Shown piece by piece: positions 16,391 through 25,426 of a stretch of 32,418 nucleotides of DNA. Each line of letters starts with the position of its first letter. The first letter of the stretch is position 1. Source of the stretch: Flavobacterium sp. GTDB taxonomy: Bacteria > Bacteroidota > Bacteroidia > Flavobacteriales > Flavobacteriaceae. The notes under the pieces were generated by a model that saw nothing but the letters and a program-made list of their open reading frames with translations, made no database searches and was not told the origin of the DNA. The translations under genes and the position numbers were made by a program. The stretch is from assembly GCA_002733185.1 (NCBI GenBank), contig NVUT01000006.1:58782-91199 (forward strand), read 5' to 3'.

Positions 16391-17553
16391 TGATAGAATT
16401 TCTTTCCCCAGTATCAAAATCAGTTTTAGCACATCGAGAAGTTTTACCTAACGAAGTGTTGGGAAAACAAATTGATACCTACGGAAGTACGGATGAATTG
16501 CCAAGTTTTGATAATGTAAAGTTTGCATTGTTAGGGATTAAAGAAAGCCGAAACGATGTTGATTATATTGGTGAAGAACTTTGTTTTGATGAAATCAGGA
16601 AGTCATTATATTCATTATACGCTGGTAATTGGTCTAACTCTATAATAGATATTGGCGATATAGAAAAAGGTGATTCTGTTCAAGACACCTATTTTGCTAT
16701 GAAAACTGTAGTGGAAGCATTGTTAAAACACAAAATTATACCATTAATATTAGGAGGAAGTCAAGATTTGGCCTACTCTCAGTACCGAGCTTATGAAAGC
16801 TTCGGAAATATGGTGAATATTGCAAATATCGATTCTAAGTTTGATCTCGGAGATGCAGATCAGCCCATTTCTAATAAATCCTATCTCGGAAAAATTATTG
16901 TAGAAAAGCCTTACGGATTGTTTAATTATAGCAATATAGGTTATCAATCCTATTATAATTCTCCAGAAGAAATAAGTTTAATGGAAAAATTATTTTTTGA
17001 TGGTTATCGGTTAGGTGAAGTAACTTCAGACATCACTAAAGTTGAACCAGTATTAAGAGATGCTAATTTAGTAATTTTAGATATTAATGCAATAAAAAGC
17101 GCAGATTTAAGTTATAAAAACAGTAAAAGCCCCAATGGTTTTGATGGAAGAGAAATTTGTGCCATAGCACGATATGCAGGAATTAGTAATAAGGTGTCAT
17201 CATTTGGAGTTTATGAATTAAAAAATTTTAAAAATTCCAAAAGTGCTGCAATGTTAATAGCACAAATATTTTGGTATTTTATTGAAGGCTTTAATTTTAG
17301 AGTTTCTGATGACGATTTTAATAGCGAATCTTTATATACAGTTTATAGAGTGCCAATTGAAAATGATATATTATTGTTTAAAAAGAGCAATAAAACTGGA
17401 CGATGGTGGATAGAATTACCATTTATTTCAACTATTAATAATAAATTAAAAAGACAGACGTTATTACCTTGCACTTATGGCGATTATTTGAGTGCTTGTG
17501 ATCAGGAAATACCTGAAAGGTGGATGAAAGCCCGCCGAAAGAACGAACTATAA
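16390..17553 (+). CDS. arginase/formimidoylglutamase-family protein with degenerate metal site
   Basis: This 387-aa protein would be annotated as a formimidoylglutamase or arginase-family protein. The fold landmarks are there (IIPLILGG before the first metal motif, about 116-123; LVILDIN at about 227-233; DGREICAIARYAG). The manganese ligands are mostly lost: GGDHS reads GGSQD (122-126), DAHxD reads DSKFD (148-152), and DxD reads DIN (231-233). It is therefore probably not a classic ureohydrolase. Its start overlaps the topA stop (TAATG), implying coupling, and gldK follows 119 nt later. The same arrangement next to gldK is common in Flavobacteriaceae as far as I recall, suggesting a conserved non-enzymatic or altered role. 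Confidence 0.8.
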   Translation: MIEFLSPVSKSVLAHREVLPNEVLGKQIDTYGSTDELPSFDNVKFALLGIKESRNDVDYIGEELCFDEIRKSLYSLYAGNWSNSIIDIGDIEKGDSVQDTYFAMKTVVEALLKHKIIPLILGGSQDLAYSQYRAYESFGNMVNIANIDSKFDLGDADQPISNKSYLGKIIVEKPYGLFNYSNIGYQSYYNSPEEISLMEKLFFDGYRLGEVTSDITKVEPVLRDANLVILDINAIKSADLSYKNSKSPNGFDGREICAIARYAGISNKVSSFGVYELKNFKNSKSAAMLIAQIFWYFIEGFNFRVSDDDFNSESLYTVYRVPIENDILLFKKSNKTGRWWIELPFISTINNKLKRQTLLPCTYGDYLSACDQEIPERWMKARRKNEL

Positions 17554-17606
17554 CAAGAGTAAACTAAAGATAAATCGAAAATTTAACGGGTTTTTTAAGA
17601 AATATG

Positions 17607-17637
17607 TTGTTTTTTAAATATTTTATAAATAGGTTTA
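17607..17637 (+). promoter_or_regulatory. candidate promoter of gldKLMN
   Basis: TTG (17607-17609) and TAGGTTTA (17630-17637, one base from TAnnTTTG) lie 20 nt apart, 35 nt before the gldK ATG. Confidence 0.4.
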
Positions 17638-17672
17638 CGCCCTTGAATCTCGATAACTTAACCTAAATACCT

Positions 17673-19049
17673 ATGAAAAAGCTTATTGCATTAACTGCGA
17701 TTATTGCCATTCTATACAGTTGTAACTCTGGCGCAGACCGAGGAGAACTTGTTGGAACTAAAGGCAAAGCATGGCACCCTGAAAAACCTTTTGGAATGAC
17801 ACTTGTTCCTGGAGGATCTTTTATAATGGGTAAAGCAGACGACGACTTTGTTGCTGTAAACGATGCACCTACAAAAACCGTAACAGTACGTTCATTTTAT
17901 ATGGACGAAACAGAAATTACTAATGCTGAATATAGACAATTTGTATATTGGGTTCGTGACTCGACAGTAAAACTTAAATTAGCTGTTTTGGCTGATGAAG
18001 TTGGAGCTACTCCTGGAGATGGCGGAATTGGTGAATACGCATTCGTAGATCAAGAAAATGAAGAAATGTCTGCATATGATCAATATATGTATGATAATTA
18101 TTTTGGAATGGGTGATGATTTTTACGCAGGAAGAAAAATCAATAACAATGTTGATATTCAATGGGATACTGCAAATTACCCAGATGAATATTATTCTGAG
18201 GTGATGGATACGATGTACATTCCTGCCGAAGAAGCCTACAATGGTCAGCGAACCATTGATGTTACAAAGCTTAAGTTTCAATATACTTATATGGACATAC
18301 AGTCTGCTGCAAAAGACGGTAGTAAAAGAAGAAAAGATTTTATTAAGAAAGAAGAGCTGTTAATCTATCCAGATACCACTGTTTGGATAAAAGATTTTAA
18401 TTATTCATATAACGAGCCAATGCATAATGATTATTTTTGGCATCAAGCTTATGGTGATTATCCAGTTGTTGGAGTAAATTGGCATCAAGCAAAAGCATTT
18501 ACAGCTTGGAGAACATTATATAAAAACTCTTATCAAAAATCAAGAAAACGTCAACATATAAATTCTTTCAGACTTCCAAGTGAAGCAGAATGGGAATATG
18601 CTGCTCGTGGTGGTCTTTCTTCAGCAACATATCCTTGGGGTGGGCCTTATACTAAAAATGATAGAGGATGTTTTATGGCGAATTTTAAGCCGTTACGTGG
18701 AGATTATGCTGCAGATCAAGCTTTATACACTGTAGAGGCGAAATCTTACGAGCCTAATGATTATAACCTTTACAATATGGCTGGGAATGTTTCTGAATGG
18801 GTGGACTCATCTTACGAGCCTTCTTCATACGATTTTTCTTCAAATATGAATCCCAACGTAAACGATCCAAACAATTTCCGTAAAGTAGTTCGTGGTGGAT
18901 CATGGAAAGATATCGCTTATTTCTTACAAGTAAGCTCTAGAGATTATGAATATGCAGATTCAGCAAGAAGTTACATTGGCTTTAGAACTGTACAAGATTA
19001 TATGGGAACCGACGTTACATTAAACAGTAATTTTGGAGATGCACGATAA
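17673..19049 (+). CDS. gldK: T9SS/gliding lipoprotein GldK
   Basis: GldK (PorK in Porphyromonas) is an outer-membrane-anchored periplasmic lipoprotein that forms a ring with GldN around the type IX secretion machine. The 458-aa product has a lipoprotein signal with ILYSCNSG (Cys at 17). The rest is a formylglycine-generating-enzyme-like fold: FGMTLVPGGSFIMGKADDD, YPVVGVNWHQAKAFTAWR, FRLPSEAEWEYAARGG, NMAGNVSEWVDSS and KVVRGGSWKD, ending IGFRTV. It heads gldK-gldL-gldM-gldN in the canonical order. It serves a structural role here rather than sulfatase maturation, judging from context and the known family. Confidence 0.97.
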   Translation: MKKLIALTAIIAILYSCNSGADRGELVGTKGKAWHPEKPFGMTLVPGGSFIMGKADDDFVAVNDAPTKTVTVRSFYMDETEITNAEYRQFVYWVRDSTVKLKLAVLADEVGATPGDGGIGEYAFVDQENEEMSAYDQYMYDNYFGMGDDFYAGRKINNNVDIQWDTANYPDEYYSEVMDTMYIPAEEAYNGQRTIDVTKLKFQYTYMDIQSAAKDGSKRRKDFIKKEELLIYPDTTVWIKDFNYSYNEPMHNDYFWHQAYGDYPVVGVNWHQAKAFTAWRTLYKNSYQKSRKRQHINSFRLPSEAEWEYAARGGLSSATYPWGGPYTKNDRGCFMANFKPLRGDYAADQALYTVEAKSYEPNDYNLYNMAGNVSEWVDSSYEPSSYDFSSNMNPNVNDPNNFRKVVRGGSWKDIAYFLQVSSRDYEYADSARSYIGFRTVQDYMGTDVTLNSNFGDAR

Positions 19050-19104
19050 ACATTATTAATACTAAAATTTAAAACTTAACTTAAACTTATAAAAACAAAC
19101 TATT

Positions 19105-19749
19105 ATGGCACAATCAAAATCAACAAAGAAATTATTTAACATGGCTTATGGCCTTGGAGCATCTGTAGTAATCTTAGGAGCATTATTTAAAATTCTTCAC
19201 TGGGAGTTTATGGGAGTAAATGGAGGAATGTTACTTGCAGTAGGATTGATAACAGAGGCATTAATTTTTGCGATTTCAGCCTTTGAACCAGTAGATGATG
19301 ATTTAGATTGGTCTCTAGTATATCCAGAATTAGCTGGAGGAATGGGAAAAGATAAAAACAATGCACCTCAAGATGCACAAGGTATGTTGTCTCAAAAACT
19401 AGATGAAATGCTTAAAGATGCACGTATAGATTCAGAATTAATGGGAAGCCTTACAGAAAGTATTCGCTCGTTTGAAGGCGCTACAAAAAGTATGGCTCCA
19501 ACTGCTGAAGCAATGAATTCAACTAAAAAATATAGTGAAGAAATGGCATTGGCAGCAGCACAAATGGAATCTTTAAACAGCTTATATAAAGTTCAAGTAG
19601 AGTCAACTAGCCGTCAAGCAGAAGCAAATGAACGAGTTGCTGAAAATGCAGAGCAATTGAAACAACAAATGGAACATTTAACAAGCAACCTATCTTCATT
19701 AAATGGAGTTTACGGAGGAATGTTGTCTGCAATGGGTGGTAAAAACTAA
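19105..19749 (+). CDS. gldL: T9SS motor subunit GldL
   Basis: GldL is the inner-membrane stator-like subunit that with GldM converts proton-motive force into movement for secretion and gliding. The 214-aa protein has two N-terminal membrane helices (about 13-31 and 38-60) with the conserved charged residues inside: Lys29 and His32 in FKILHWEF, and Glu51 in LITEALIFAISAFEP, matching the essential glutamate known in this family. The cytoplasmic remainder is helical/coiled coil, rich in Glu, Ala and Met. It is 55 nt after gldK and 47 nt before gldM. Confidence 0.97.
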   Translation: MAQSKSTKKLFNMAYGLGASVVILGALFKILHWEFMGVNGGMLLAVGLITEALIFAISAFEPVDDDLDWSLVYPELAGGMGKDKNNAPQDAQGMLSQKLDEMLKDARIDSELMGSLTESIRSFEGATKSMAPTAEAMNSTKKYSEEMALAAAQMESLNSLYKVQVESTSRQAEANERVAENAEQLKQQMEHLTSNLSSLNGVYGGMLSAMGGKN

Positions 19750-19796
19750 GATGGTTTTAACTGTAATTAATTATTAATACTTAAAAAGAATTAAAA

Positions 19797-21374
19797 ATGG
19801 CAGGAGGAACACTATCCCCAAGACAAAAGATGATTAACCTAATGTATTTGGTTTTCATCGCGATGTTGGCACTTAATATGTCAAAAGAAGTATTATCTGC
19901 TTTTGGTTTATTAGACGCAAAAATTGAAGAAGCAAATGTATCAACAGATAAACGTAATAATGCTTTTATGGCTAATCTTGCAACAAAAGCAACAGATGAG
20001 CCTCTTAAATATAATGATTTAAATAACAAAGCTAAAACTGTAAATTCGTTATCAAATGATTTAAATAATTATATTGAAGGTGTAAAGCAAGGAATGATGA
20101 AAACAATTCCTTCTGAAGATGCAGATAATTATGAAGTACAAGATAAACCGGATTATCTAGATGGATTGTTCTTTCAAGGAGACAAACTTTCAAAAGAGGG
20201 AATAAAGTTTCGCGATAATATGATTGGCTATAAAAATGGAATACTTGGAGTAATTGGTGATGAATATCCGGAAATAAGTAAATCTATCGAAAAACAATTT
20301 GGTTTAGCTAAAATAACGCCTCGAGGAAAAAAAATTGAAGTAGATGCTATAAAGCATCATTTTGAAGGCTTTCCAATGATTGCTTCAAAAACAAAGCTTA
20401 CTCAAATTCAGAATAACATTAAAACTATTCAAAATGAGATCCTTTCAACTATGTTACAAGGAGAGCAAGCAGCTTCACTTAAAATGTCAAATTATTCTAC
20501 CTTATTAGAAACGCCAAAATCGGCATATTATTCAGGAGAAAAATTTGATGGAGCTATTGTATTAGGTCGTGTAGATGAAACTACAAAACCTGATAGAGCA
20601 GAATTAACTTTAGATGGTCGTAAATTAGAAGAAGGAACAGATTATACTTTTGAAGGCGGTAGAGTCGTACTTAATGTAAATTCTGGAAATCCTGGAGAAC
20701 ATAAAATTGAAGGACAACTTATTTTCTTAGAAGACGGTAAAGAAACCCCTGTTGAAGTAAACAGAAGTTTCGCTACAATCTCAAGACCAAATTCTGCTAC
20801 AATATCAGCAGATAAAATGAATGTTGTTTATCGTGGTGTTGATAACCCAATGACTATTTCAATGGATGGAGTTCCAAACAGCAATGTAAGAGCAAGTGCT
20901 CCTGGATTAACTGTTAAGTCTGGTAGTTCATACGTTATGAATCCAACGACAATAAAAGGAAGAGAAGTAAAAATTAATGTTACTGGTACTATTGATGGAA
21001 ATTCATTTCCATCAAGTAAAACTTTTAGAATTAAAGATATTCCAAGACCAACTGGAACCATTCGTGGTGAAGATGGAGATGGAGGGCCTGTGCGTATGCA
21101 ACGTCAAGGTCTTGAAAAATCCTCAATTGGAGCAAAATTATTAGATTTTGATTTCGATTTAAAATTAAAAGTTACAGGATTTAGCTTTAAAGTTGCTGGT
21201 CAGCCTACAATTAAAGTAAGCGGCAATAAGTTAAGTTCACAAGCAAAAGGAGCTTTAAAAAGAGCTAAAAGAGGTGAAACAGTTCAGGTATTTGATATTA
21301 CCGCTAAGCTAACTAATAACTCTAGTTACAAGCTAAAGAAAATATCTCCTGTATTTATTGAATTGACAAATTAG
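19797..21374 (+). CDS. gldM: T9SS motor subunit GldM
   Basis: GldM is the partner of GldL. One membrane helix near the N-terminus (MINLMYLVFIAMLALNMS, about 12-29) is preceded by the short cytoplasmic stretch GGTLSPRQK with the conserved Arg9. The long periplasmic part (about 35-525) forms the dimeric shaft that reaches the GldK/GldN ring. The C-terminal domains are beta-rich (GKLVPT-like strands absent; VMNPTTIKGREVKINVTGTI and GFSFKVAGQPTIKVSGNKL visible). Length 525 aa is normal for the family. Only 14 nt separate it from the gldN ATG, so they are translated together. Confidence 0.97.
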   Translation: MAGGTLSPRQKMINLMYLVFIAMLALNMSKEVLSAFGLLDAKIEEANVSTDKRNNAFMANLATKATDEPLKYNDLNNKAKTVNSLSNDLNNYIEGVKQGMMKTIPSEDADNYEVQDKPDYLDGLFFQGDKLSKEGIKFRDNMIGYKNGILGVIGDEYPEISKSIEKQFGLAKITPRGKKIEVDAIKHHFEGFPMIASKTKLTQIQNNIKTIQNEILSTMLQGEQAASLKMSNYSTLLETPKSAYYSGEKFDGAIVLGRVDETTKPDRAELTLDGRKLEEGTDYTFEGGRVVLNVNSGNPGEHKIEGQLIFLEDGKETPVEVNRSFATISRPNSATISADKMNVVYRGVDNPMTISMDGVPNSNVRASAPGLTVKSGSSYVMNPTTIKGREVKINVTGTIDGNSFPSSKTFRIKDIPRPTGTIRGEDGDGGPVRMQRQGLEKSSIGAKLLDFDFDLKLKVTGFSFKVAGQPTIKVSGNKLSSQAKGALKRAKRGETVQVFDITAKLTNNSSYKLKKISPVFIELTN

Positions 21375-21388
21375 AAAATTAATTGTTT

Positions 21389-22288
21389 ATGAATATTAGA
21401 AATGTTGTATTAGTAGTTTTTGGTCTTTTAATGACGACTTACAGTGCAAAAGCACAGTTAAATGTCTTGAATGCCAAAACACCTGAGGAAATCGGCGTAA
21501 AGACCGAAGATCAACTAGCATACGATAACGATACACCATTACCTTATGGTTTTATTGATGACCGTGATGTGCTTTGGTCTAAATCAACTTGGGAGATTAT
21601 TGATCTTGATGAAAGGGTGAATTTCCCCTTATATTATCCTATAGATACCAACAACATTGGTGCTGAAAGACGTTCTTTGTATGATGTTTTAGTGAAAAAT
21701 ATTAAAAACAAAAAAATTGAACATATTTACGCGGATTCTTATTTTACAGAAAAAAGAACTTTAAAAGATATTGAAGCTTCTTTGGTCTACAAAGACACCG
21801 TTGATGCGGGTATTGAACAGTTTAATGCTGAGGGAATAGTAGATGACGAGTATATCCGAGAATTTTCTTTAGATGCTGGAGATATTGAAGAATGGAGAAT
21901 TAGAGGCTATTGGTTTTTAGATAAACGTTCAGGAGATCTTAAATATCGTTTATTAGGAATAGCTCCTGTTGCAAATGAAGCTCGTTCAAAAGCTTTTCCA
22001 GATGAAAGCACAACGAAAGTAGAGTTATTCTGGATTTGGTTTCCAGCTACAAGAGAAGTTTTACATAAAGCAAAAGCTTTTAACCGTAAAAATACATCCA
22101 GACCAATTTCTTATGATCATCTGTTAAATTCAAGACGTTTTAGTGCCGTTATTTATAAAGAAGATAACGATTTAGGAGATAGACAAATTAATGAGTATAT
22201 TAATGATAATGCACTTATGCAATTATTAGAGTCTGATAGAATAAAAGAAGTTATCAGAAATATTGAAATTGATATGTGGAACTACTAA
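21389..22288 (+). CDS. gldN: T9SS/gliding protein GldN
   Basis: GldN (PorN) is a periplasmic protein that builds the ring with GldK and contacts GldM. The track begins at an in-frame TTG; the ATG two codons later gives MNIRNVVLVVFGLLMTTYSA, a clean Sec signal peptide with cleavage likely after AKA. The 299-aa product has the conserved DDRDVLWSKSTWEIIDLDER (about 49-68) and the NFPLYYPID region of the family. It ends RNIEIDMWNY. It is the last gene of the operon and is followed by a strong terminator. Confidence 0.97.
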   Translation: MNIRNVVLVVFGLLMTTYSAKAQLNVLNAKTPEEIGVKTEDQLAYDNDTPLPYGFIDDRDVLWSKSTWEIIDLDERVNFPLYYPIDTNNIGAERRSLYDVLVKNIKNKKIEHIYADSYFTEKRTLKDIEASLVYKDTVDAGIEQFNAEGIVDDEYIREFSLDAGDIEEWRIRGYWFLDKRSGDLKYRLLGIAPVANEARSKAFPDESTTKVELFWIWFPATREVLHKAKAFNRKNTSRPISYDHLLNSRRFSAVIYKEDNDLGDRQINEYINDNALMQLLESDRIKEVIRNIEIDMWNY

Positions 22289-22315
22289 CAAAGTTTTACT
22301 TATTAAAATTATTGA

Positions 22316-22346
22316 AACCCTGAAGTAATTTACTTCAGGGTTTTTT
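22316..22346 (+). terminator. rho-independent terminator of gldKLMN
   Basis: The stem AACCCTGAAGTAA / TTACTTCAGGGTT is almost perfect and is followed by a run of T's. It lies 28 nt after the gldN stop. Confidence 0.9.
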
Positions 22347-22353
22347 ACTTTTG
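22346..22353 (+). promoter_or_regulatory. -7 box very close to the FAD-oxidoreductase start
   Basis: TACTTTTG is an exact TAnnTTTG match starting in the terminator's T-run. It ends 5 nt before the ATG at 22359, so transcription would begin at or next to the start codon. No TTTG -33 element was found at the usual distance. Confidence 0.4.
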
Positions 22354-22358
22354 TAAAA

Positions 22359-23438
22359 ATGAAAGAACTAGATTATATAGTTGTTGGCTTAGGGATTGCA
22401 GGAATTTCTATATGTGAACAATTAAAAAACAACAACAAGCGTTTTGTTGTATTTAACAAAGGTAATTATACCTCAACCATCGTTTCGGCAGGAATAATAA
22501 ACCCAGTAGTATTAAAACGTTTTACACCCGTTTGGAACGCCTCAAACCATATTTCTTCCTCGATCTTGTTTTATAAAACTCTTTCAGAAAAATTGGCTAT
22601 TCCTTTATTTGAGGATATGCCAATGCTTCGAATTTTTAAAAGTAACGAAGAACAAAATAATTGGATGGTAGCCAGTGATAAAAATGAATTGTCAAGTTTT
22701 CTTCATCCTGAAATAATAAAAAACGATAATCAAAATATCAACGCTCCTTTTGGTTTCGGAAAAGTAAAAAGTACTGGAAAAATAGACACGGTATTATTAA
22801 TTAAATCGTACAAAGAATATCTTAAGAAAACCAATTGCTTGATTGAAGAATCATTTAATTATAAAGAGCTTCAACAAAAAGATAATCATATTATTTATAA
22901 TAGTTATAGATCAAAAAAAATTATTTTTTCTGAAGGTTTTGCTACCAAAGACAATCCTTATTTTCCAAAAGAAATTATTAATAACAAAAACCTTTCAGAA
23001 AAGCTAATCCTTCCCAATAAAGGAGAATATATAATTGTTAAATCCCCAGAATTACAATTAAATAATATGCTTAAAACAACCCTTTTTATTATTCCATTAG
23101 GTGACGATTTGTATAAAGTTGGAGCTACTTATGACCGCGAAGATGATTCTACAAACACTACAAATAATGCAAAAAAGGAATTAGTTATGAAACTAAAAAA
23201 AATAATTAATTGTCCTTTTGAAGTCGTAGATCAAATTGCTGGAATTAGACCCACAACCAGAGATCGGCGTCCTTTTTTAGGAACTTTAAAAGAAAATGAA
23301 AACATTATCTTTTATAATGGATTAGGTACAAGAGGAATCACTTCGGCACCTTCATTAGCAGAACTTTTATACCAACATATCGAAAACAATAAGTCTTTAC
23401 CAAACGAAGTAGATATAAAACGTCATTACAAGTGGTGA
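22359..23438 (+). CDS. FAD-dependent oxidoreductase (DAO family)
   Basis: This 359-aa member of the glycine oxidase/D-amino-acid oxidase-like family is probably cytoplasmic. The N-terminal Rossmann dinucleotide-binding motif is LDYIVVGLGIAGISICEQL (about 4-22), followed by the SAGIINP turn. The C-terminal region shows the family's second FAD contact, AGIRPTTRDRRPFLG, and NGLGTRGITSAPSLAELL. No signal peptide or membrane segment was seen. Substrate cannot be deduced. It sits alone between the gld operon terminator and the ABC-F gene, 71 nt before the latter, and in my recollection often follows gldN in Flavobacteriaceae. Confidence 0.88.
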   Translation: MKELDYIVVGLGIAGISICEQLKNNNKRFVVFNKGNYTSTIVSAGIINPVVLKRFTPVWNASNHISSSILFYKTLSEKLAIPLFEDMPMLRIFKSNEEQNNWMVASDKNELSSFLHPEIIKNDNQNINAPFGFGKVKSTGKIDTVLLIKSYKEYLKKTNCLIEESFNYKELQQKDNHIIYNSYRSKKIIFSEGFATKDNPYFPKEIINNKNLSEKLILPNKGEYIIVKSPELQLNNMLKTTLFIIPLGDDLYKVGATYDREDDSTNTTNNAKKELVMKLKKIINCPFEVVDQIAGIRPTTRDRRPFLGTLKENENIIFYNGLGTRGITSAPSLAELLYQHIENNKSLPNEVDIKRHYKW

Positions 23439-23509
23439 TTTGCTTCCATTTATATTGAAAATTTAAGCATCTTTGCAAACAATTATTTTGAAACTAAAAA
23501 ATAGCCTAC

Positions 23510-25426
23510 ATGCTAAATATTCATAACCTTACCGTTTCTTTTCAAGGAGACGATTTGTTTTCGGGAATCACCTTTCAACTTCGTTCTGGTGACAGAGTTG
23601 GATTGGTGGGAAAAAACGGCGCCGGAAAATCAACATTATTAAAAATATTATCTGGAGAACAAGAATATGATGGAGGGCAAATTGCTTCAGATAAAGAAAT
23701 ATCCATAGGTTTTTTAAAGCAAGATATAGACTTTATAAAAGGAAGAACGGTATTAGAAGAAGCCTATGAAGCCTTCGTCCTTATTAAAAAATTAGAAAAG
23801 CAATTAGAAAAAATTAACCATCAACTTGCCGAACGTACCGATTATGAAAGTGATAGTTACCATCAATTAATGGTAGATGTTAACGAAATTCAACATCAAT
23901 ATGAAATTCACGGAGGTTACAATTACCAAGGTGATACCGAGCGTGTTTTACAAGGATTAGGTTTTCAACAAGAAGATTTTAATATGGCGACCGATACCTT
24001 TTCTGGAGGTTGGCGAATGCGAATTGAATTGGCGAAATTACTATTGCAAAACAATGACATATTATTGCTTGATGAACCTACCAATCACTTGGATATTGAA
24101 TCCATTTTATGGTTAGAAGATTTTCTTAAAAATTACACAGGTGCCATTGTAATAGTATCTCACGATAGAATGTTTTTAGATAATATTACCAATCGCACTA
24201 TTGAAATTTCACTCGGAAGAATCTACGATTACAACAAACCCTATACTCAATATTTAGTGCTTCGGAAAGAATTGCGAGAACAACAATTAGCCACACAAAA
24301 AAACCAACAAAAACAAATTGAACACACCGAGAAATTAATCGAAAAGTTTAGAGCAAAAGCAACCAAAGCCACTATGGCACAATCGCTGATAAAAAAACTT
24401 GATAAGATTGATAGAATTGAAGTAGATGAAGACGATAATAGCGTGATGTCTTTGCATTTTCCTGTTTCAATTAATCCAGGAAAAGTGGTGATTGAGATAG
24501 ATAATTTATCTAAAAATTACGATAATAAAAAAGTACTTCATAATGTAAATTTATTACTGGAAAGAAATAGTAAAACTGCATTTGTAGGTCAAAACGGTCA
24601 AGGAAAATCAACTTTAGCAAAATGTATTGTGGGCGATATTTCATATGAAGGAAAATTAACCCTAGGACACAATGTAGAAATAGGATACTTTGCACAAAAT
24701 CAAGCAGATTCTTTAGATGGTACTAAAACTGTTTTAGATACCATGATTGACGCTGCAAATGAAAAAAACAGATCCAAGGTTCGAGATGTTTTAGGGGCTT
24801 TTTTGTTTAGAGGAGATGACGTAGATAAGTATGTACGAGTTCTTTCTGGTGGAGAACGAAACCGATTGGCATTAGCAAAATTATTGTTGCAACCGTTTAA
24901 TGTATTAGTGATGGACGAACCAACCAATCACTTAGATATTAAATCTAAAAACGTATTAAAAGAAGCTTTAATAAAATATGAAGGAACCCTACTTTTAGTT
25001 TCTCACGACAGGGATTTTTTACAAGGATTATCTTCTAAAGTTTATGAATTTAAAGACCGTAAAATAAAGGAATATTTAGGAGATATAAATTATTATTTAG
25101 AGCAACGAAATTTGCAAAACATGAGAGAAGCTGAAAAGCGAACCAAAATCACCTCTGATGAAAACAAAAACAAGCCTTCAAATAAAAACGAGTATAAAAA
25201 TCAGAAGAAATTAAAATCTCTAAATAATAAATTAAGTAAAACGGAAGCTTCAATTACCAAATTAGAAAAAGAAATTAAAGATATAGATTTTGAACTTTCA
25301 GTAAATTACGATGAGACAATTTCTCAACCTAACTTTTTTGAAAGCTATCAAAAAAAGAAAAAAGAATTGGATAGATTAATGGTTAATTGGGAAACCGTTA
25401 CCGAAGAAATTGATGGGATCAGTTAG
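23510..25426 (+). CDS. ABC-F family ATP-binding protein
   Basis: ABC-F proteins have two ATPase domains and no membrane part; they act on ribosomes, as translation factors or, in some cases, antibiotic protection. This 638-aa protein has NBD1 with Walker A GKNGAGKST (about 34-42), signature FSGGWRMR and DEPTNHLD. A charged linker (about 245-300, rich in Gln/Lys) follows. NBD2 has GQNGQGKST, LSGGERNR and DEPTNHLD. The C-terminal extension (about 545-638, KKLKSLNNKLSKTEASITKL) is a coiled coil, as in Uup-type members. The linker is the P-site tRNA interaction motif. Closest to the Uup/YheS-like housekeeping group; no evidence of resistance role. Confidence 0.93.
   Translation: MLNIHNLTVSFQGDDLFSGITFQLRSGDRVGLVGKNGAGKSTLLKILSGEQEYDGGQIASDKEISIGFLKQDIDFIKGRTVLEEAYEAFVLIKKLEKQLEKINHQLAERTDYESDSYHQLMVDVNEIQHQYEIHGGYNYQGDTERVLQGLGFQQEDFNMATDTFSGGWRMRIELAKLLLQNNDILLLDEPTNHLDIESILWLEDFLKNYTGAIVIVSHDRMFLDNITNRTIEISLGRIYDYNKPYTQYLVLRKELREQQLATQKNQQKQIEHTEKLIEKFRAKATKATMAQSLIKKLDKIDRIEVDEDDNSVMSLHFPVSINPGKVVIEIDNLSKNYDNKKVLHNVNLLLERNSKTAFVGQNGQGKSTLAKCIVGDISYEGKLTLGHNVEIGYFAQNQADSLDGTKTVLDTMIDAANEKNRSKVRDVLGAFLFRGDDVDKYVRVLSGGERNRLALAKLLLQPFNVLVMDEPTNHLDIKSKNVLKEALIKYEGTLLLVSHDRDFLQGLSSKVYEFKDRKIKEYLGDINYYLEQRNLQNMREAEKRTKITSDENKNKPSNKNEYKNQKKLKSLNNKLSKTEASITKLEKEIKDIDFELSVNYDETISQPNFFESYQKKKKELDRLMVNWETVTEEIDGIS

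Noticed and set aside
23468-23475. CATCTTTG as a promoter for the ABC-F gene
   Set aside because: The first base of TAnnTTTG is missing and no TTG lies at the proper -33 distance.
23510-25426. Antibiotic-resistance ABC-F
   Set aside because: The layout with C-terminal coiled coil fits housekeeping Uup/YheS-like proteins, and nothing nearby suggests resistance.
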